From Neobacillus sp. OS1-2 (GTDB lineage Bacteria; Bacillota; Bacilli; Bacillales; Cytobacillaceae): DNA of 64,000 nucleotides. The stretch's first letter is position 1, and every line of letters begins with the position of its first letter. This document shows positions 15,687 to 25,824 of the stretch, piece after piece. The notes under the pieces were generated by a model. That model saw nothing but the letters and a program-made list of their open reading frames with translations. It was not told where the DNA came from and did no database searches. Made by a program: the position numbers and the translations under genes. The stretch lies in assembly GCF_030915505.1 (NCBI RefSeq), contig NZ_CP133265.1, positions 3,748,001-3,812,000 on the forward strand, in the 5' to 3' direction.

Positions 15687-16970
15687 GTGATAAAGTTGAA
15701 GTTTGTGTATGGTAAGAACGATGAAGAAGGAGCCGGACAAATTCATCCGGCGGCTAAAAAACTTATGCTGGTCAATGCTATTCGAAGTATTGGACAAGGC
15801 ATGCTAGTTGTTGATTTGTCTCTATACCTTGCTGCACTGAGTTGGAGCACAGCGGCGATTGGAAGTGTGCTTGCTGCCGGAGGTTTGCTAGGTGTAGGAC
15901 TAGGCCCAGTCATAGGTATTTATAGCGATCGCCTGGGGAGAAAACCCTTTATCCTTTTTTCTGAACTATTAACAGCCGGATGTGCGATGATAGGGATATT
16001 ATCTACAAATACTATTTTGTTATTTATTGCCATCACCCTTTCAGGTTTTGGGAAAGCGGACGCTGGTTCTCCGAGTCCTTGTGCCCCGGCGGAGCAGGCT
16101 TGGCTGGCGGCCTTTATCCCAAAAATAGAGCGTGGAAAGGTATATAGTCTGAATAATGCTCTTAGCTTTTTCGGAATGGCGGCAGGTGCAGTGCTGGCGG
16201 GAATCACAGCTGTATGGAATCATAACTTCTCAGGTGATTCTTCCTATCGCCCTATCTTCTTCTTTATCTTCGTTTTATCCTTTGTGACCGCATCAATTAT
16301 TTTAACCATTCAGGAAGGAAAAATTGAGAAACAACCAGGATATATAAAAGCGGAGTCAGGAAATCAGGAAAAGAGAATCCTGCGCGAAGAAAATTCTGCG
16401 GTCTTAAAGCTCGCAGCCATAAACATCCTAAACGGGATTGCGATTGGGCTTACGGGTCCGATGATGTCTTATTGGTTTTCGGCTAAATTCGGGGTAAGCA
16501 GTATACAGATTGGAGGCACATTGGCTGTCACTTTTTTCGCGACAGGTGTTACCTCGGTCATACAAGCAAGATTATCCAACAAACACGGGACAATAAGGTC
16601 CATTGTGCTGGTTCGTTTCATTGCAAGCCTGCTTTTGATTTTGATGCCCTTACTATCGTCCTATGCATTAGTTTCGGTCTTGTATATTATACGAACGGCT
16701 TTAAACAGAGGTACACAAGGGGCACAGCAAGCGTTGAGTGTGAGTTTGACTCGTGACATGCGCCGTGGTTTCGCATCAAGCATCAATATCTTTTCAATAA
16801 GGCTGCCCATATCAATTGGGCCGTATTTCACCGGCTATCTTATTGGTTTGGGTTCACTGGCCCTGCCTTTTTATATTGCTTCCGGTTTACAATTCAGTTT
16901 TGCTTATTTATACGGAAAAGTCTTCAGCTCCTACGAAATTCGAATGAAATCCCATTCTTCATCGGGGTGA
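15687..16970 (+). CDS. MFS transporter, substrate unknown
   Basis: 427 residues with about twelve hydrophobic helices. The loop 2-3 motif of the major facilitator superfamily is present as GIYSDRLGRKPF. The central loop (about residues 210-245) is charged. No family-specific feature lets me name the substrate. GTG 15687 or TTG 15696 may start the protein; GAAGTGAT lies before the second. It lies 0.7 kb after pqqE, separated by an opposing gene, so a link to PQQ (for example export) is speculation. The 15390-15686 gap shows no gene. Confidence 0.75.
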   Translation: MIKLKFVYGKNDEEGAGQIHPAAKKLMLVNAIRSIGQGMLVVDLSLYLAALSWSTAAIGSVLAAGGLLGVGLGPVIGIYSDRLGRKPFILFSELLTAGCAMIGILSTNTILLFIAITLSGFGKADAGSPSPCAPAEQAWLAAFIPKIERGKVYSLNNALSFFGMAAGAVLAGITAVWNHNFSGDSSYRPIFFFIFVLSFVTASIILTIQEGKIEKQPGYIKAESGNQEKRILREENSAVLKLAAINILNGIAIGLTGPMMSYWFSAKFGVSSIQIGGTLAVTFFATGVTSVIQARLSNKHGTIRSIVLVRFIASLLLILMPLLSSYALVSVLYIIRTALNRGTQGAQQALSVSLTRDMRRGFASSINIFSIRLPISIGPYFTGYLIGLGSLALPFYIASGLQFSFAYLYGKVFSSYEIRMKSHSSSG

Positions 16971-17055
16971 CTTTAGGAGGGGAGGGCACCTATTTATTTT
17001 GCAGCCAATCATTATCTCAAGAAAATTTCATTTACCAACCATTACGCAACTAGTT

Positions 17056-17061
17056 TATAAT
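17056..17061 (+). promoter_or_regulatory. Possible -10 element of the Wadjet operon
   Basis: Perfect TATAAT about 70 bases before jetD. A weak TTTACC -35 lies 19 bases upstream. A TGTCGAA heptamer follows at 17069, probably by chance. Confidence 0.35.
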
Positions 17062-17085
17062 AAAAGGATGTCGAAATTTGATAGT

Positions 17086-17105
17086 AGGAGTCGAAATAGA
17101 CTCCT
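17086..17105 (+). promoter_or_regulatory. Hairpin in the jetD leader
   Basis: Perfect stem AGGAGTC/GACTCCT, loop GAAATA, followed only by TTTGAT. It may be a weak attenuator of the defence operon, or may occlude a ribosome site because it contains AGGAG. Confidence 0.4.
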
Positions 17106-17129
17106 TTGATACTTAGTAGATTAAAGTAG

Positions 17130-18203
17130 GTGAAGACAATCGATGTCATTGAAGCTCGGGTGAGAGGGTTTATTGCTGATATTCAACACCCTAACCAAAA
17201 GAGGAAAATAAATAGTAACGATTTAGAAATTCAGTTACGCAGGCTTTTGGATGATTATTTTGAAATGGATGGATATTCCTTATTTTATCGTGCCATTGAA
17301 ACATTGCAGGCGGAAGGACAACTGAGTCCGATTCAAAATAATCAATATAATGGAAAAACACCAGCGCTGCCCCTTTATTACTGGATAAATATAAAGACAG
17401 AGAAAGACAAATGGAATCGTCTTGAGATGATGAAATTAAGGGATCAGTTTGATTTTTCCTTTTATGAACGGCATCCCGAATGGCAAACGGAGGATGAATG
17501 GAATCGAGTCCAGCATGTCTATACGTTTCTAAAGACCAGTCATGGACGGGAACCTGTTTCATTCGAAGAAAGAAGCCTGGAGCTATTCGGACATGAAAAA
17601 TTTTTACTAGACAGTGATAACTTTCCCGATGGAAAAGGATTTTTAGCCAGAATTGGCGTATCAGATGAGCAGCTAAAAATAGTGAATTACGGGGAGCCTT
17701 TTGTATTTTGGATGAAACAAGGGAAAGAAATAAAAGATATTCAAAGGGTACTGATTGTCGAGAATCTATCATTCTTCCATACTTCCATTAAGTTAGTAGA
17801 AGCAAATGAACTCGATTATGAACCAGAACTGATTATTTATGGTGAAGGAACAAAAATTGAACGAAGCTTTTCCTTTTTCTTTCGAATGTTTCCACCGAAA
17901 CCCTATCTATTCTATTATACTGGTGATTTAGATGCCGCAGGATACGGGATTTTCATTAGGCTCATAGAAAAATACCCGGAATGCTGTATACAGCCTGCCT
18001 TAAAAATTTATCGAAAAATGCTGGACTGCCTAGAGCAAAAGAATGATCAGAAACAAGGTCAAACATCAAATCTTAAATATCGTGATGCATTCTTTCAGTG
18101 GTTTACGGAAGATGAGCAAGCACTATTATGGCAATTATGGCAGGATAATAAGCGAATCCCTCAAGAAGTTTTAACAATAGAAACATGGAGGAGATGGCAG
18201 TGA
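17130..18203 (+). CDS. jetD: Wadjet JetD, Toprim-type nuclease subunit
   Basis: 357 residues. The C-terminal half is a Toprim-like domain (DUF2220): VLIVENLSFFHTS near residue 208 supplies the acidic strand and YYTGDLDAAGYGI near 265 the D-x-D site. In studied Wadjet systems, JetD cleaves circular plasmid DNA after the JetABC motor has extruded it. The N-terminal half is a helical DUF3322-like region. The GTG start has a weak ribosome site (AAAGTAGG). It overlaps jetA by 4 bases (GTGA). JetD stands first, unlike the jetA-B-C-D order of the best-studied type. Confidence 0.85.
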   Translation: MKTIDVIEARVRGFIADIQHPNQKRKINSNDLEIQLRRLLDDYFEMDGYSLFYRAIETLQAEGQLSPIQNNQYNGKTPALPLYYWINIKTEKDKWNRLEMMKLRDQFDFSFYERHPEWQTEDEWNRVQHVYTFLKTSHGREPVSFEERSLELFGHEKFLLDSDNFPDGKGFLARIGVSDEQLKIVNYGEPFVFWMKQGKEIKDIQRVLIVENLSFFHTSIKLVEANELDYEPELIIYGEGTKIERSFSFFFRMFPPKPYLFYYTGDLDAAGYGIFIRLIEKYPECCIQPALKIYRKMLDCLEQKNDQKQGQTSNLKYRDAFFQWFTEDEQALLWQLWQDNKRIPQEVLTIETWRRWQ

Positions 18204-19705
18204 ACGAATCATGGGAAGGGTTTGGCAAGCGTCTGCAACGATTAAATCCACTGTTTGAGCTTGGGAGGGGAATGGAAGTAGGTGAACTGAAGCCGCATAT
18301 CCAAACCATTCTCATGCAAGTGCTCCTTACTATCTTTTATAAAGAGTTAAATGATGATGATAGCAGACGCAAATCAGATATCAAATATATAGTAGAAGAC
18401 TCGATTAAACAAATGAAGCTTTTAGCAGACGAGAAGCAAATTGAACGGATTACAAGTGGACTCCTGTATCAGGGGAAAGAGGAGTATAGTAAACCGTTTG
18501 AATCCTTATATTACGATGAAATAAGACAAACATGGGAAACTCAGGTCTTTCGGTATGTCACAATGGATGAATTATATACGAATTTAGAGATTGGCGGTTC
18601 CATTGTTTATAAACTCACTGATGTTGCTCAGGAAATGATTTTCATGAGCAGGGAAATGGCTGAGGAATTCTCCATTACGATTGAACAACTTTATAGTATG
18701 CAACTGATAAAAAACGGTAATTTTCGCAAGGCAACAAGAAACCTCGATCACCTCGTTTCACGTGTAAACCGCTTAATGGCAAATGAATTCACTTATCAAA
18801 AGGAAATGGTCAACAATCCCAAAATCTTATTGATGGAAGAGGAATGGCAGAGGGCCGATAATCGGGTTGAAATTGAAAAGCAATTCGAAGAAGAAAAAAA
18901 TCATTTCCGTACGATTACTAGTATGATAGACAAGACGAAACGAAGGAATGAAGAAGATGATTATATACAGAAAGAATTGATTCTTCTCCAAGAAAAAATT
19001 GGCCATACAAGGCAATTGCATGATCGATTTGCGAAGCTTGTCATTCAAAATATTTCCTATGAGATGAAATTAAAGGCGGAAAACCCTTCGTTGTTTTGGG
19101 AAAACAGTTTGGTATCTTTTCGTGAGCATATTTATGAAAATTGGTTCATGAAGGAAGGTGTTCATCGTTTTATGGACATAGAGAGTGTCCTTTCATCGTT
19201 ATTTTCACCGAAGAATGAATTTATTTTGCCACTTGATTGGGTTTGGGGCGAACAAGAATTCGATGAAAAACAAGAAACGGAAGCTGTAATAGAGGATGAG
19301 GCTGAAGAAAGCATGACTCGTCAGCATGTGACCAACTGGGATTCAGTAATGAAGGCATGGAGTTATGTATTTCAATTTTTACAAACAAACAAAGAGTTTT
19401 CGTTGTCGGATTTAAAGTCTTTGCCATTAGAGGTGCAGGATTTATGGTTTGAAGAATCTGAAACAATAGATTTGTGGATGATGTTCGATAAAAAGCCGCT
19501 AAAGGTTCAAGTGCTGCACCGAAAGGTAGAGACATTAAGCGATGAAAGGGAAATTCTTCTTTATAAACTAATGAAGGAATATCCACAATTTGAACTGTTT
19601 GAAGGCTTGAAGATTTATACCATGTTTGACCATCGGGCGGAGCCTTTTCTATGGTATCAAATGAAAATGACCCCTTTCAAAATCTGTGTAAAGGAGGAAA
19701 ATTGA
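18200..19705 (+). CDS. jetA: Wadjet JetA, kleisin-like subunit
   Basis: 501 residues, assigned mainly by context and by general resemblance to the JetA family (DUF5716 type). An N-terminal winged-helix-like part (RLQRLNPLFELGRGMEVGELKPH) is followed by helical and coiled-coil stretches (residues 215-300 rich in E and K) and a C-terminal globular part. In Wadjet, JetA bridges the heads of the SMC-like JetC dimer. The GTG start overlaps the jetD stop and has GGAGGAG 6 bases upstream; ATG 18185 is an in-frame alternative. It ends in a TGATG overlap with jetB. Confidence 0.78.
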   Translation: MNESWEGFGKRLQRLNPLFELGRGMEVGELKPHIQTILMQVLLTIFYKELNDDDSRRKSDIKYIVEDSIKQMKLLADEKQIERITSGLLYQGKEEYSKPFESLYYDEIRQTWETQVFRYVTMDELYTNLEIGGSIVYKLTDVAQEMIFMSREMAEEFSITIEQLYSMQLIKNGNFRKATRNLDHLVSRVNRLMANEFTYQKEMVNNPKILLMEEEWQRADNRVEIEKQFEEEKNHFRTITSMIDKTKRRNEEDDYIQKELILLQEKIGHTRQLHDRFAKLVIQNISYEMKLKAENPSLFWENSLVSFREHIYENWFMKEGVHRFMDIESVLSSLFSPKNEFILPLDWVWGEQEFDEKQETEAVIEDEAEESMTRQHVTNWDSVMKAWSYVFQFLQTNKEFSLSDLKSLPLEVQDLWFEESETIDLWMMFDKKPLKVQVLHRKVETLSDEREILLYKLMKEYPQFELFEGLKIYTMFDHRAEPFLWYQMKMTPFKICVKEEN

Positions 19706-20451
19706 TGAATGCAGAAAGTGTCAAAAGAGCATCGGCCGTCTATTTTACATTATTAAAAGATAAAGTTATCGATGATAGTAGTGAGCACTTTCAGACTTAT
19801 TTTGATCCGGAAGTGAGACAGACCGTTCTTTTATTAGCTGATGAATCAGGTACATATATCATTGAATCGCCTAAACGGATCCACTTAGTGGTCCAGCCAA
19901 CGGGATCCGTGTTTGCTACGAATTTTACCCATTTGAAGGAAAAGCATCGGCAGGTTGAAACGAAAAAACACTTTCATCTGATTAGCGTTGTCTTAATGGC
20001 CTTTTTAGCAGCTATCGATCAAAATCAGGCTGCAAAAATCCGTACAAAGCGGGAAGGGATTAGCTACTATGCATTAGAACGGCATGTCAACGACCTAATA
20101 ATGAAATGGGATAGCATTCTAAAAACAAAACCGACTTTTGGAGAAGAAGAACGAATTGATATGAAGGAAGTGGTGACCACATGGAAATACATGGAGGTTG
20201 ACACAGAGGATTACGGATTAAAAAAAGGCAATAGACGAACCAGAATTGGTTTAATCGCGGGCGCCATGCGGTTATTAGAGACGGAGGGGCTGATTGTCAT
20301 CCTTGACCGCGACGATATTCCAAGGGTGATTCCAAAAACGGAGCTGTTTGAGCGTATTGAATACCTATATCATGATTATGACCGTTATGAAGTTTTTAAA
20401 AAAATAATGACAACAGAGGAGGATATGCATGCCGAAAATCCATCGAATTAG
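19705..20451 (+). CDS. jetB: Wadjet JetB, KITE-like subunit (DUF6063)
   Basis: 248 residues. Wadjet JetB proteins resemble MukE/ScpB accessory subunits with winged helices that bind the kleisin JetA. Visible: an N-terminal beta-rich part (VLLLADESGTYIIESPKRIHLVV), a helical middle and a C-terminal winged-helix-like end (ETEGLIVILDRDDIPRVIPKTELFERIEYLYHD in two parts). AAGGAGG lies just before ATG 19705. It overlaps jetA by one base and jetC by 23 bases, so the three are translated as a unit. Confidence 0.78.
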   Translation: MNAESVKRASAVYFTLLKDKVIDDSSEHFQTYFDPEVRQTVLLLADESGTYIIESPKRIHLVVQPTGSVFATNFTHLKEKHRQVETKKHFHLISVVLMAFLAAIDQNQAAKIRTKREGISYYALERHVNDLIMKWDSILKTKPTFGEEERIDMKEVVTTWKYMEVDTEDYGLKKGNRRTRIGLIAGAMRLLETEGLIVILDRDDIPRVIPKTELFERIEYLYHDYDRYEVFKKIMTTEEDMHAENPSN

Positions 20452-23400
20452 AATTGTCGGCCTAAAGTATGATGGCATGCAAAAGCAGTATAAAGATACC
20501 ACGTTTAATTTCCATAACGAAAAGACATCAACAAATGGCCTCATTGCGATGATGAATGGAGGCGGGAAGGGTGTATTCCTTCAAACCATTTTCCAAATAC
20601 TTAAACCAGGAACTTCGTGGGGAAAACAAAACAATCGTTATTATCAGCAATTCTTCTTTAATAATAAAGAGCAATTTATTCCCTATACCTTTCATGTTCT
20701 TATTCAGTGGGAATTAGACGGTGCGGATCGCAGGCATTTGATAACCGGAGGGATGTTCTCAGCCGAACAGCGGATTTCCATGAGTGATGATAGTGGGAAT
20801 GAAGGAAGAACATTGGAACAGGAAGCGAAGATACTCCCAAACATTACCTTTTATACAAGGGAATTTGATCGGAAAGAAGAGGCAGCCCTTGAGCATATTC
20901 CACTCTACGAAAATGGTGAGGTTGCCGAAGCAGAGGGTTTGAAGGACTATTTAAAATGGAATGGTTTTGATGTTTACCGAGATACGAAGAAGCACTATCG
21001 CATTCTTGATACTTACGGAATTAATCGTAAAGACTGGGATATTATGAAGGATATTAATAAGGACGAAGGCGGTGTGGGGAAATACTTTGAGGGTGCAGAG
21101 GATGATCATTCCCTGTTCCAAAAACGAATCATACCGACTGTGAGTCAAGTCTTACATCGTACTGAACATCACAAGGACGATCTCGTGGAAATTTTTAAAA
21201 GCCAGGCAAGTATTGCGAAGGATCTACCTGTTCTCTTAAAAAGAGAGCAAGCGCATAAAGAGTTTTTAGAAGACATTGTCCCATTTGAGGAGCACTTAAC
21301 TAAAGGAATTGAACATAAAGAAATGGCTCTTGCAAGTATACTGACAGGAAGACAACTACTTGGTGCTTTAGAGCATTTGAAGCAATCGGAAGAAGAAACG
21401 CTGCTTTCAATAGAGAAGGACATGGAGAAATTAACGACAAGGCAAGCAGATTTACGTTATCAAAAAGATAATTTAGAATATGCAATGGCACATAGAGAGG
21501 TCATGAATTGGGATAAAAAATTAGGGGAAGAAAGGGAAAAACATACTTCCCTACTAGCGATCGTTAAAGAAAAACAGGAACGAAAAGAACAGCTTGCCTT
21601 TGTCGTTTTAGTAAAAGAGTGGAGTGAATACGAACAAAGTATTCGTGCTCTTTCACAACAGATTGCGACATTAGAACAGAATAGCGGCTTAGAGCATGTG
21701 AATCAAAGAATAGATGAAATTAAACAAGAAGCTAGAAAGCAATGGGAACAAGCCTATTTATCGATACAAGAAGGTATGAAACAGTACCTTGGGTATCAAA
21801 AGTTCTTAAATAAAAAAGCAATGGAGCTGTCGGAGCAGGATAAAAAAAAGACAAAAGACATGGCAAAGCTTGGTTCTGAAATTGATTTCCTTTATACACA
21901 AATACATACCTTTGAGTCTAAGGAAGCAGCACTCATCCAAGAATTTGGCGATCGCTTAACTTATGATTTAAAGGGTTTAATCGAGAATTTTATTAAACAA
22001 ATTGAAGATAAAAAGGCAATGGTAATAGAGCTGCAAGCAAAAGACAAAGAATCAAGTGAAAAGCAAAACCAACTTGCCACTACACATGGTACCCTCGGCA
22101 AATCTATTCAGTTTTCAGAAGAAAAATGTGAAGAATTAAAGGCAGCCAATGATGTGCAAAAGCAAAAAGAGGCAAAACTTGTGGATCGGCTTCTTGGTTT
22201 AATTGAGGATGTCACAGTGCCATTAACTCATTCACTCTTATCGAAGTATAGCTTACAAATAGAAGAAATACTGGCCAATAACCTTCAACAAGCTGAACAG
22301 ATAAAAAAAGAACTATGGGAAACGCAACTCGACCATTCCTTAAATGATGAGCCTTTCTGGGTCGCTAATAAAGATGTGAAAGAATTAAAGGAATGGATCG
22401 ATGAAAAGACTGGGATTGATGTGTTTTATGGAACACAATTTCTTCAATCATTAAGTACTGAGGAAATGGTGAAATCCCTATTGATCAATCCGCTTCTTCC
22501 ATACGGATTGGTTGTAAATGGACAGCAATGGCAAAAAATTAATCAGCAGGTTCTATCAAGTAGAATGTTTAAAAGTCCTGTTCCGATTTTCTTGCGTGAA
22601 GAAATGAACAGCGAAAAACACCAACCCTCCTTTGTGATTATTAATGGAACCGAGAAAGAACTATTAAGTGATAAAAATCAATTTACCAGCTGGAAAATAA
22701 GGATTACAAAGCAAATCGAAGAAAAGAAAGGTACTCTGATTGAACTTGAAAAGACGGAAACATCTTTACGTCGTATTTTAAAAGAAATCGACAGGTTTTT
22801 ATCAAGTGAGCTTTCGAGTGAAATCGAAAAGGCTTTTACACAGGAACAAAACGCACTTCTTTCACTGAAAATGAAATTACAGGAAATCAAAACAAAAATA
22901 GAAAAAGAGAAGGAAACTGAGCTTGGGCTAAAAGAACATTTGGAAAAGACACATCGAAAGATTGAAAAGATTACAAGAGATGTGGAAATATTAGAGAATT
23001 TTGAAGAAGAAAAAACGGTTCATCAAGAAAATAAACGAGTGAAACGAGAGAAGGAGAATCTTAGGGAAGCTTTGGATTCTCAGCAACAAGAAATAGGAAT
23101 CGTGCACCAAAATACTGTTGAACTGCAAAACCAGTGGAATCAAACATATGTAGAATGGAAGCTTACTACTGAACAAAATATCAAGGAAATCGCCTTCTTT
23201 ATTGAAGAGGCAGTTTTTCCTACCGATAATAAAGCAGATCAATGTGAAGAGTTCCCGCATCTTTCACTACATATGGTACAAGAGATTAACGGAAGTATTG
23301 AAGAGCTTAAACAGCTTCAAAAATCAAAAGAAGAACAGGCGAGAGAACTACTGGTTATTCAAGTGAAAAAAGAAACCGAACAAAAGCAGCAGAAGAAATT

Positions 23401-24898
23401 AGAGAAAAAACTCTCTGCTCTTAACGTGGATTGGAAAGATACTCCGGAACCATCTGAACCAATCAGTATCTTAGAAAATATGCTGCAAGCTGCACAGAAG
23501 GAAGTAAAGACAGCAGAAAAAGATGAACGGGAACAAGGAACTGCTGTAACAGTAGCAGAAACGTCCCTAAAGCATGCGGCCGAACAGCGTGAAAAGTCAG
23601 GAAAAAAGATGGCAAAGCATGAAAAGCGTCCTGAAGAATGGGAGGACCTTGACTTAGAAGTGAAGGCTGTAGAAATTAAGGATCAAATGAAAATAGCGAA
23701 TGAGGAGGTAAAGCGGGCGGAGAAACGCCAAAAAGAAACAGAAACGAATATTGCAGGTTTCGAAGGGGATTTATTAACCTTATCGGTAATCCTAAAGGAG
23801 GAAGCTGCAGTATTCACGAATGAGGATGTAGAAAAAATTAAGAATCAGGGAAAATCATGTATCTTATTCTGGTGTGAAGAACATCAAGCTATTCTAGAAG
23901 AAGGCCAAGAAAAGCATGCGAAAATCGAACAATCATTGCGCAATTTAAAGCTTACGATTGAAGGCAAAGACTGGGAGATTCGTTTTAAAAATGAAGTAGT
24001 AACAACGCTGGACCATATGGATACAAGGCATTATTCGCATATTCAAACCATTGTTAAAAATATGAAACGTTTTTCGCAAAGCGGATTGGAACAACTAGAA
24101 CGTGACAAAGAAAGGGCAGAAAAGGCACAAAACTTTTGGGCAAGCCGTGCCAGCATGAAAGTGATGGGCATTTCAGAGGCGATTCGTTCCATGGTTGCGA
24201 AAATGAAGCTGAAAAATGAACGAGGCTCTTTTCCGCTAGTCCAGCTAAAAGAAGATATCTTGCCAAAAAAGGCTGAAGATATTGAACCACTGCTGAGGCA
24301 GCATTTTGTAACTGCCATTAACAAAATTACGAAACAATTTGATATGATTGATAATAATAATCAAGCATTAGACTTAGAAATAAAACAGCATATTAGTGAT
24401 GAACAAATTTTGTTTGTATCATTAAGAAATCGATATCCTGAATTGCTAGTCTATAATATGCGAACCGATAATGCCTTTATGTACGGAAAACCGCAAAGAG
24501 AGCATTATTCAACATGGCAGACTATTAATCAAGGTTCAAAGACGAAGTTGGATGGAAGTGGGGGGCAAAAGCTATCAGCACGTATGGTTATGATGATGAT
24601 GTTATTATCCGTAAAGAGTGAAACAGACCATAGCTGGGTTCCTTTAGTTTGTGATAATCCATTTGGACAAGCTGCTTCAGCACATGTGCTTGACCCTATT
24701 TTTGCAGTTGCTGAAAAACTGAAATTCCAATTCATCGTGGTGACCCCGCCCGAACTGGTGAAAACTGAAATAAGCCAAAGATTTGCTGCCTATTATAAAT
24801 TGGACTTCATACGTGAAAAAGGTAAAGAAATCGTTACAGATACGATTGTTCCAGCTTTTCGGATTTACCAAGGTGAGGAAGTTATTCAGGAAAGATAA
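20429..24898 (+). CDS. jetC: Wadjet JetC, SMC-like ATPase
   Basis: 1489 residues, the motor of the Wadjet DNA-loop extruder. The N-terminal head has Walker A NGGGKG at residues 43-48. Between about residues 300 and 1260 are long coiled coils rich in E, K and Q, with a globular hinge-like region around 560-780. The C-terminal head has the ABC signature DGSGGQKLSARM near 1374 and Walker B PLVCDNPF near 1405. The order head-coil-hinge-coil-head is that of SMC proteins. Strong coupling to jetB. No terminator is obvious in the 165 bases after it. With JetD, A and B it forms a complete plasmid-defence operon without visible damage. Confidence 0.88.
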   Translation: MPKIHRIRIVGLKYDGMQKQYKDTTFNFHNEKTSTNGLIAMMNGGGKGVFLQTIFQILKPGTSWGKQNNRYYQQFFFNNKEQFIPYTFHVLIQWELDGADRRHLITGGMFSAEQRISMSDDSGNEGRTLEQEAKILPNITFYTREFDRKEEAALEHIPLYENGEVAEAEGLKDYLKWNGFDVYRDTKKHYRILDTYGINRKDWDIMKDINKDEGGVGKYFEGAEDDHSLFQKRIIPTVSQVLHRTEHHKDDLVEIFKSQASIAKDLPVLLKREQAHKEFLEDIVPFEEHLTKGIEHKEMALASILTGRQLLGALEHLKQSEEETLLSIEKDMEKLTTRQADLRYQKDNLEYAMAHREVMNWDKKLGEEREKHTSLLAIVKEKQERKEQLAFVVLVKEWSEYEQSIRALSQQIATLEQNSGLEHVNQRIDEIKQEARKQWEQAYLSIQEGMKQYLGYQKFLNKKAMELSEQDKKKTKDMAKLGSEIDFLYTQIHTFESKEAALIQEFGDRLTYDLKGLIENFIKQIEDKKAMVIELQAKDKESSEKQNQLATTHGTLGKSIQFSEEKCEELKAANDVQKQKEAKLVDRLLGLIEDVTVPLTHSLLSKYSLQIEEILANNLQQAEQIKKELWETQLDHSLNDEPFWVANKDVKELKEWIDEKTGIDVFYGTQFLQSLSTEEMVKSLLINPLLPYGLVVNGQQWQKINQQVLSSRMFKSPVPIFLREEMNSEKHQPSFVIINGTEKELLSDKNQFTSWKIRITKQIEEKKGTLIELEKTETSLRRILKEIDRFLSSELSSEIEKAFTQEQNALLSLKMKLQEIKTKIEKEKETELGLKEHLEKTHRKIEKITRDVEILENFEEEKTVHQENKRVKREKENLREALDSQQQEIGIVHQNTVELQNQWNQTYVEWKLTTEQNIKEIAFFIEEAVFPTDNKADQCEEFPHLSLHMVQEINGSIEELKQLQKSKEEQARELLVIQVKKETEQKQQKKLEKKLSALNVDWKDTPEPSEPISILENMLQAAQKEVKTAEKDEREQGTAVTVAETSLKHAAEQREKSGKKMAKHEKRPEEWEDLDLEVKAVEIKDQMKIANEEVKRAEKRQKETETNIAGFEGDLLTLSVILKEEAAVFTNEDVEKIKNQGKSCILFWCEEHQAILEEGQEKHAKIEQSLRNLKLTIEGKDWEIRFKNEVVTTLDHMDTRHYSHIQTIVKNMKRFSQSGLEQLERDKERAEKAQNFWASRASMKVMGISEAIRSMVAKMKLKNERGSFPLVQLKEDILPKKAEDIEPLLRQHFVTAINKITKQFDMIDNNNQALDLEIKQHISDEQILFVSLRNRYPELLVYNMRTDNAFMYGKPQREHYSTWQTINQGSKTKLDGSGGQKLSARMVMMMMLLSVKSETDHSWVPLVCDNPFGQAASAHVLDPIFAVAEKLKFQFIVVTPPELVKTEISQRFAAYYKLDFIREKGKEIVTDTIVPAFRIYQGEEVIQER

Positions 24899-25062
24899 TT
24901 GATAGGAAAAGTCGTGGATGACCGAAAAATCTCACTTTCAATATTTATATTCAAGTAGAGTATAAGTCATGTTTTTGTCACAGATTCTTCATCGTATCTT
25001 TATATCCTAAACCTATAATCAATCTGCAAACAAAACAGGATGTTTTAGGAGGATATAAGTGA

Positions 25063-25554
25063 ATGAACATGACACATTATATGGGCTTACTAGCAGATAA
25101 TCAACCATGGAATCTGATTATTTTTATGGCAATACCAGTTATCTGTGCTGAAACAATTGCTGTAACAGAATTAGCCATTTTGTTTACTAGAAATCTCTCT
25201 GGTAAATTAAGATTAGTTAACAAAATAACTTCTATTTTTGTTGGGTTTTATTTTACTGGTATTTTTATTTACTTACTAATTAATGCTGTTATTCCGATTA
25301 CATCAAAAGGAGAATGGCATGGATGGATTGATGTAGTTGCAGTTGGGTTTTACTTACTTGGAATAATTCCATTGCTGGGAATGGCACTTTTGGATGTAAA
25401 TATTATTTCTAAAAACAAATCTCAAGAAGAAAAATTAAAAGTTCACGTGGTCTTTGTTGGTATGTTTCTAATCTTTGCACATATTGCTATGATTGCCGGA
25501 ATGGTTGATCCAACGGTTGTTTCTGACATGCCAACGATGGGTCACAATATGTAA
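25063..25554 (+). CDS. Small four-span membrane protein (DUF6803-like permease)
   Basis: 163 residues with four to five hydrophobic segments (about 17-38, 55-77, 90-110, 125-147). N-terminal MNMTHYMGLL and the conserved acidic residue in ICAETIAVTE resemble small proteins annotated as DUF6803 permeases; I am not certain of the family. AGGAGGATATAAG lies before the ATG. Single gene with its own terminator. C-terminal His and Met residues (MPTMGHNM) could bind metal, which is only a guess. Confidence 0.6.
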   Translation: MNMTHYMGLLADNQPWNLIIFMAIPVICAETIAVTELAILFTRNLSGKLRLVNKITSIFVGFYFTGIFIYLLINAVIPITSKGEWHGWIDVVAVGFYLLGIIPLLGMALLDVNIISKNKSQEEKLKVHVVFVGMFLIFAHIAMIAGMVDPTVVSDMPTMGHNM

Positions 25555-25560
25555 ATAAAA

Positions 25561-25596
25561 GGCACAACTAGCTTTTTTGCTAGTTGTGTCTTTTTT
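25561..25596 (+). terminator. Strong intrinsic terminator
   Basis: Stem GGCACAACTAGC/GCTAGTTGTGTC, T-rich loop, six T after it. The 25597-25824 stretch shows no gene. Confidence 0.9.
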
Positions 25597-25824
25597 GCGA
25601 TCTAACCTCTCGATTGTCGCAAAACCCCGACAATTTTTGATTTTAATAATAGGACTTTTTGATTAAAATGCTAGGAAAATGTTGGTTTTTGGATGAAAAG
25701 GCAGGATTTTAAATCTTAATAATGAATATATAATACAAAACAATTAAAGAATCAGAATGCAACGGTAAAGAACCATTTTATTCATCCTTCCATCCCAATC
25801 TATGTAAGAAAGAAGGTATGCGGT

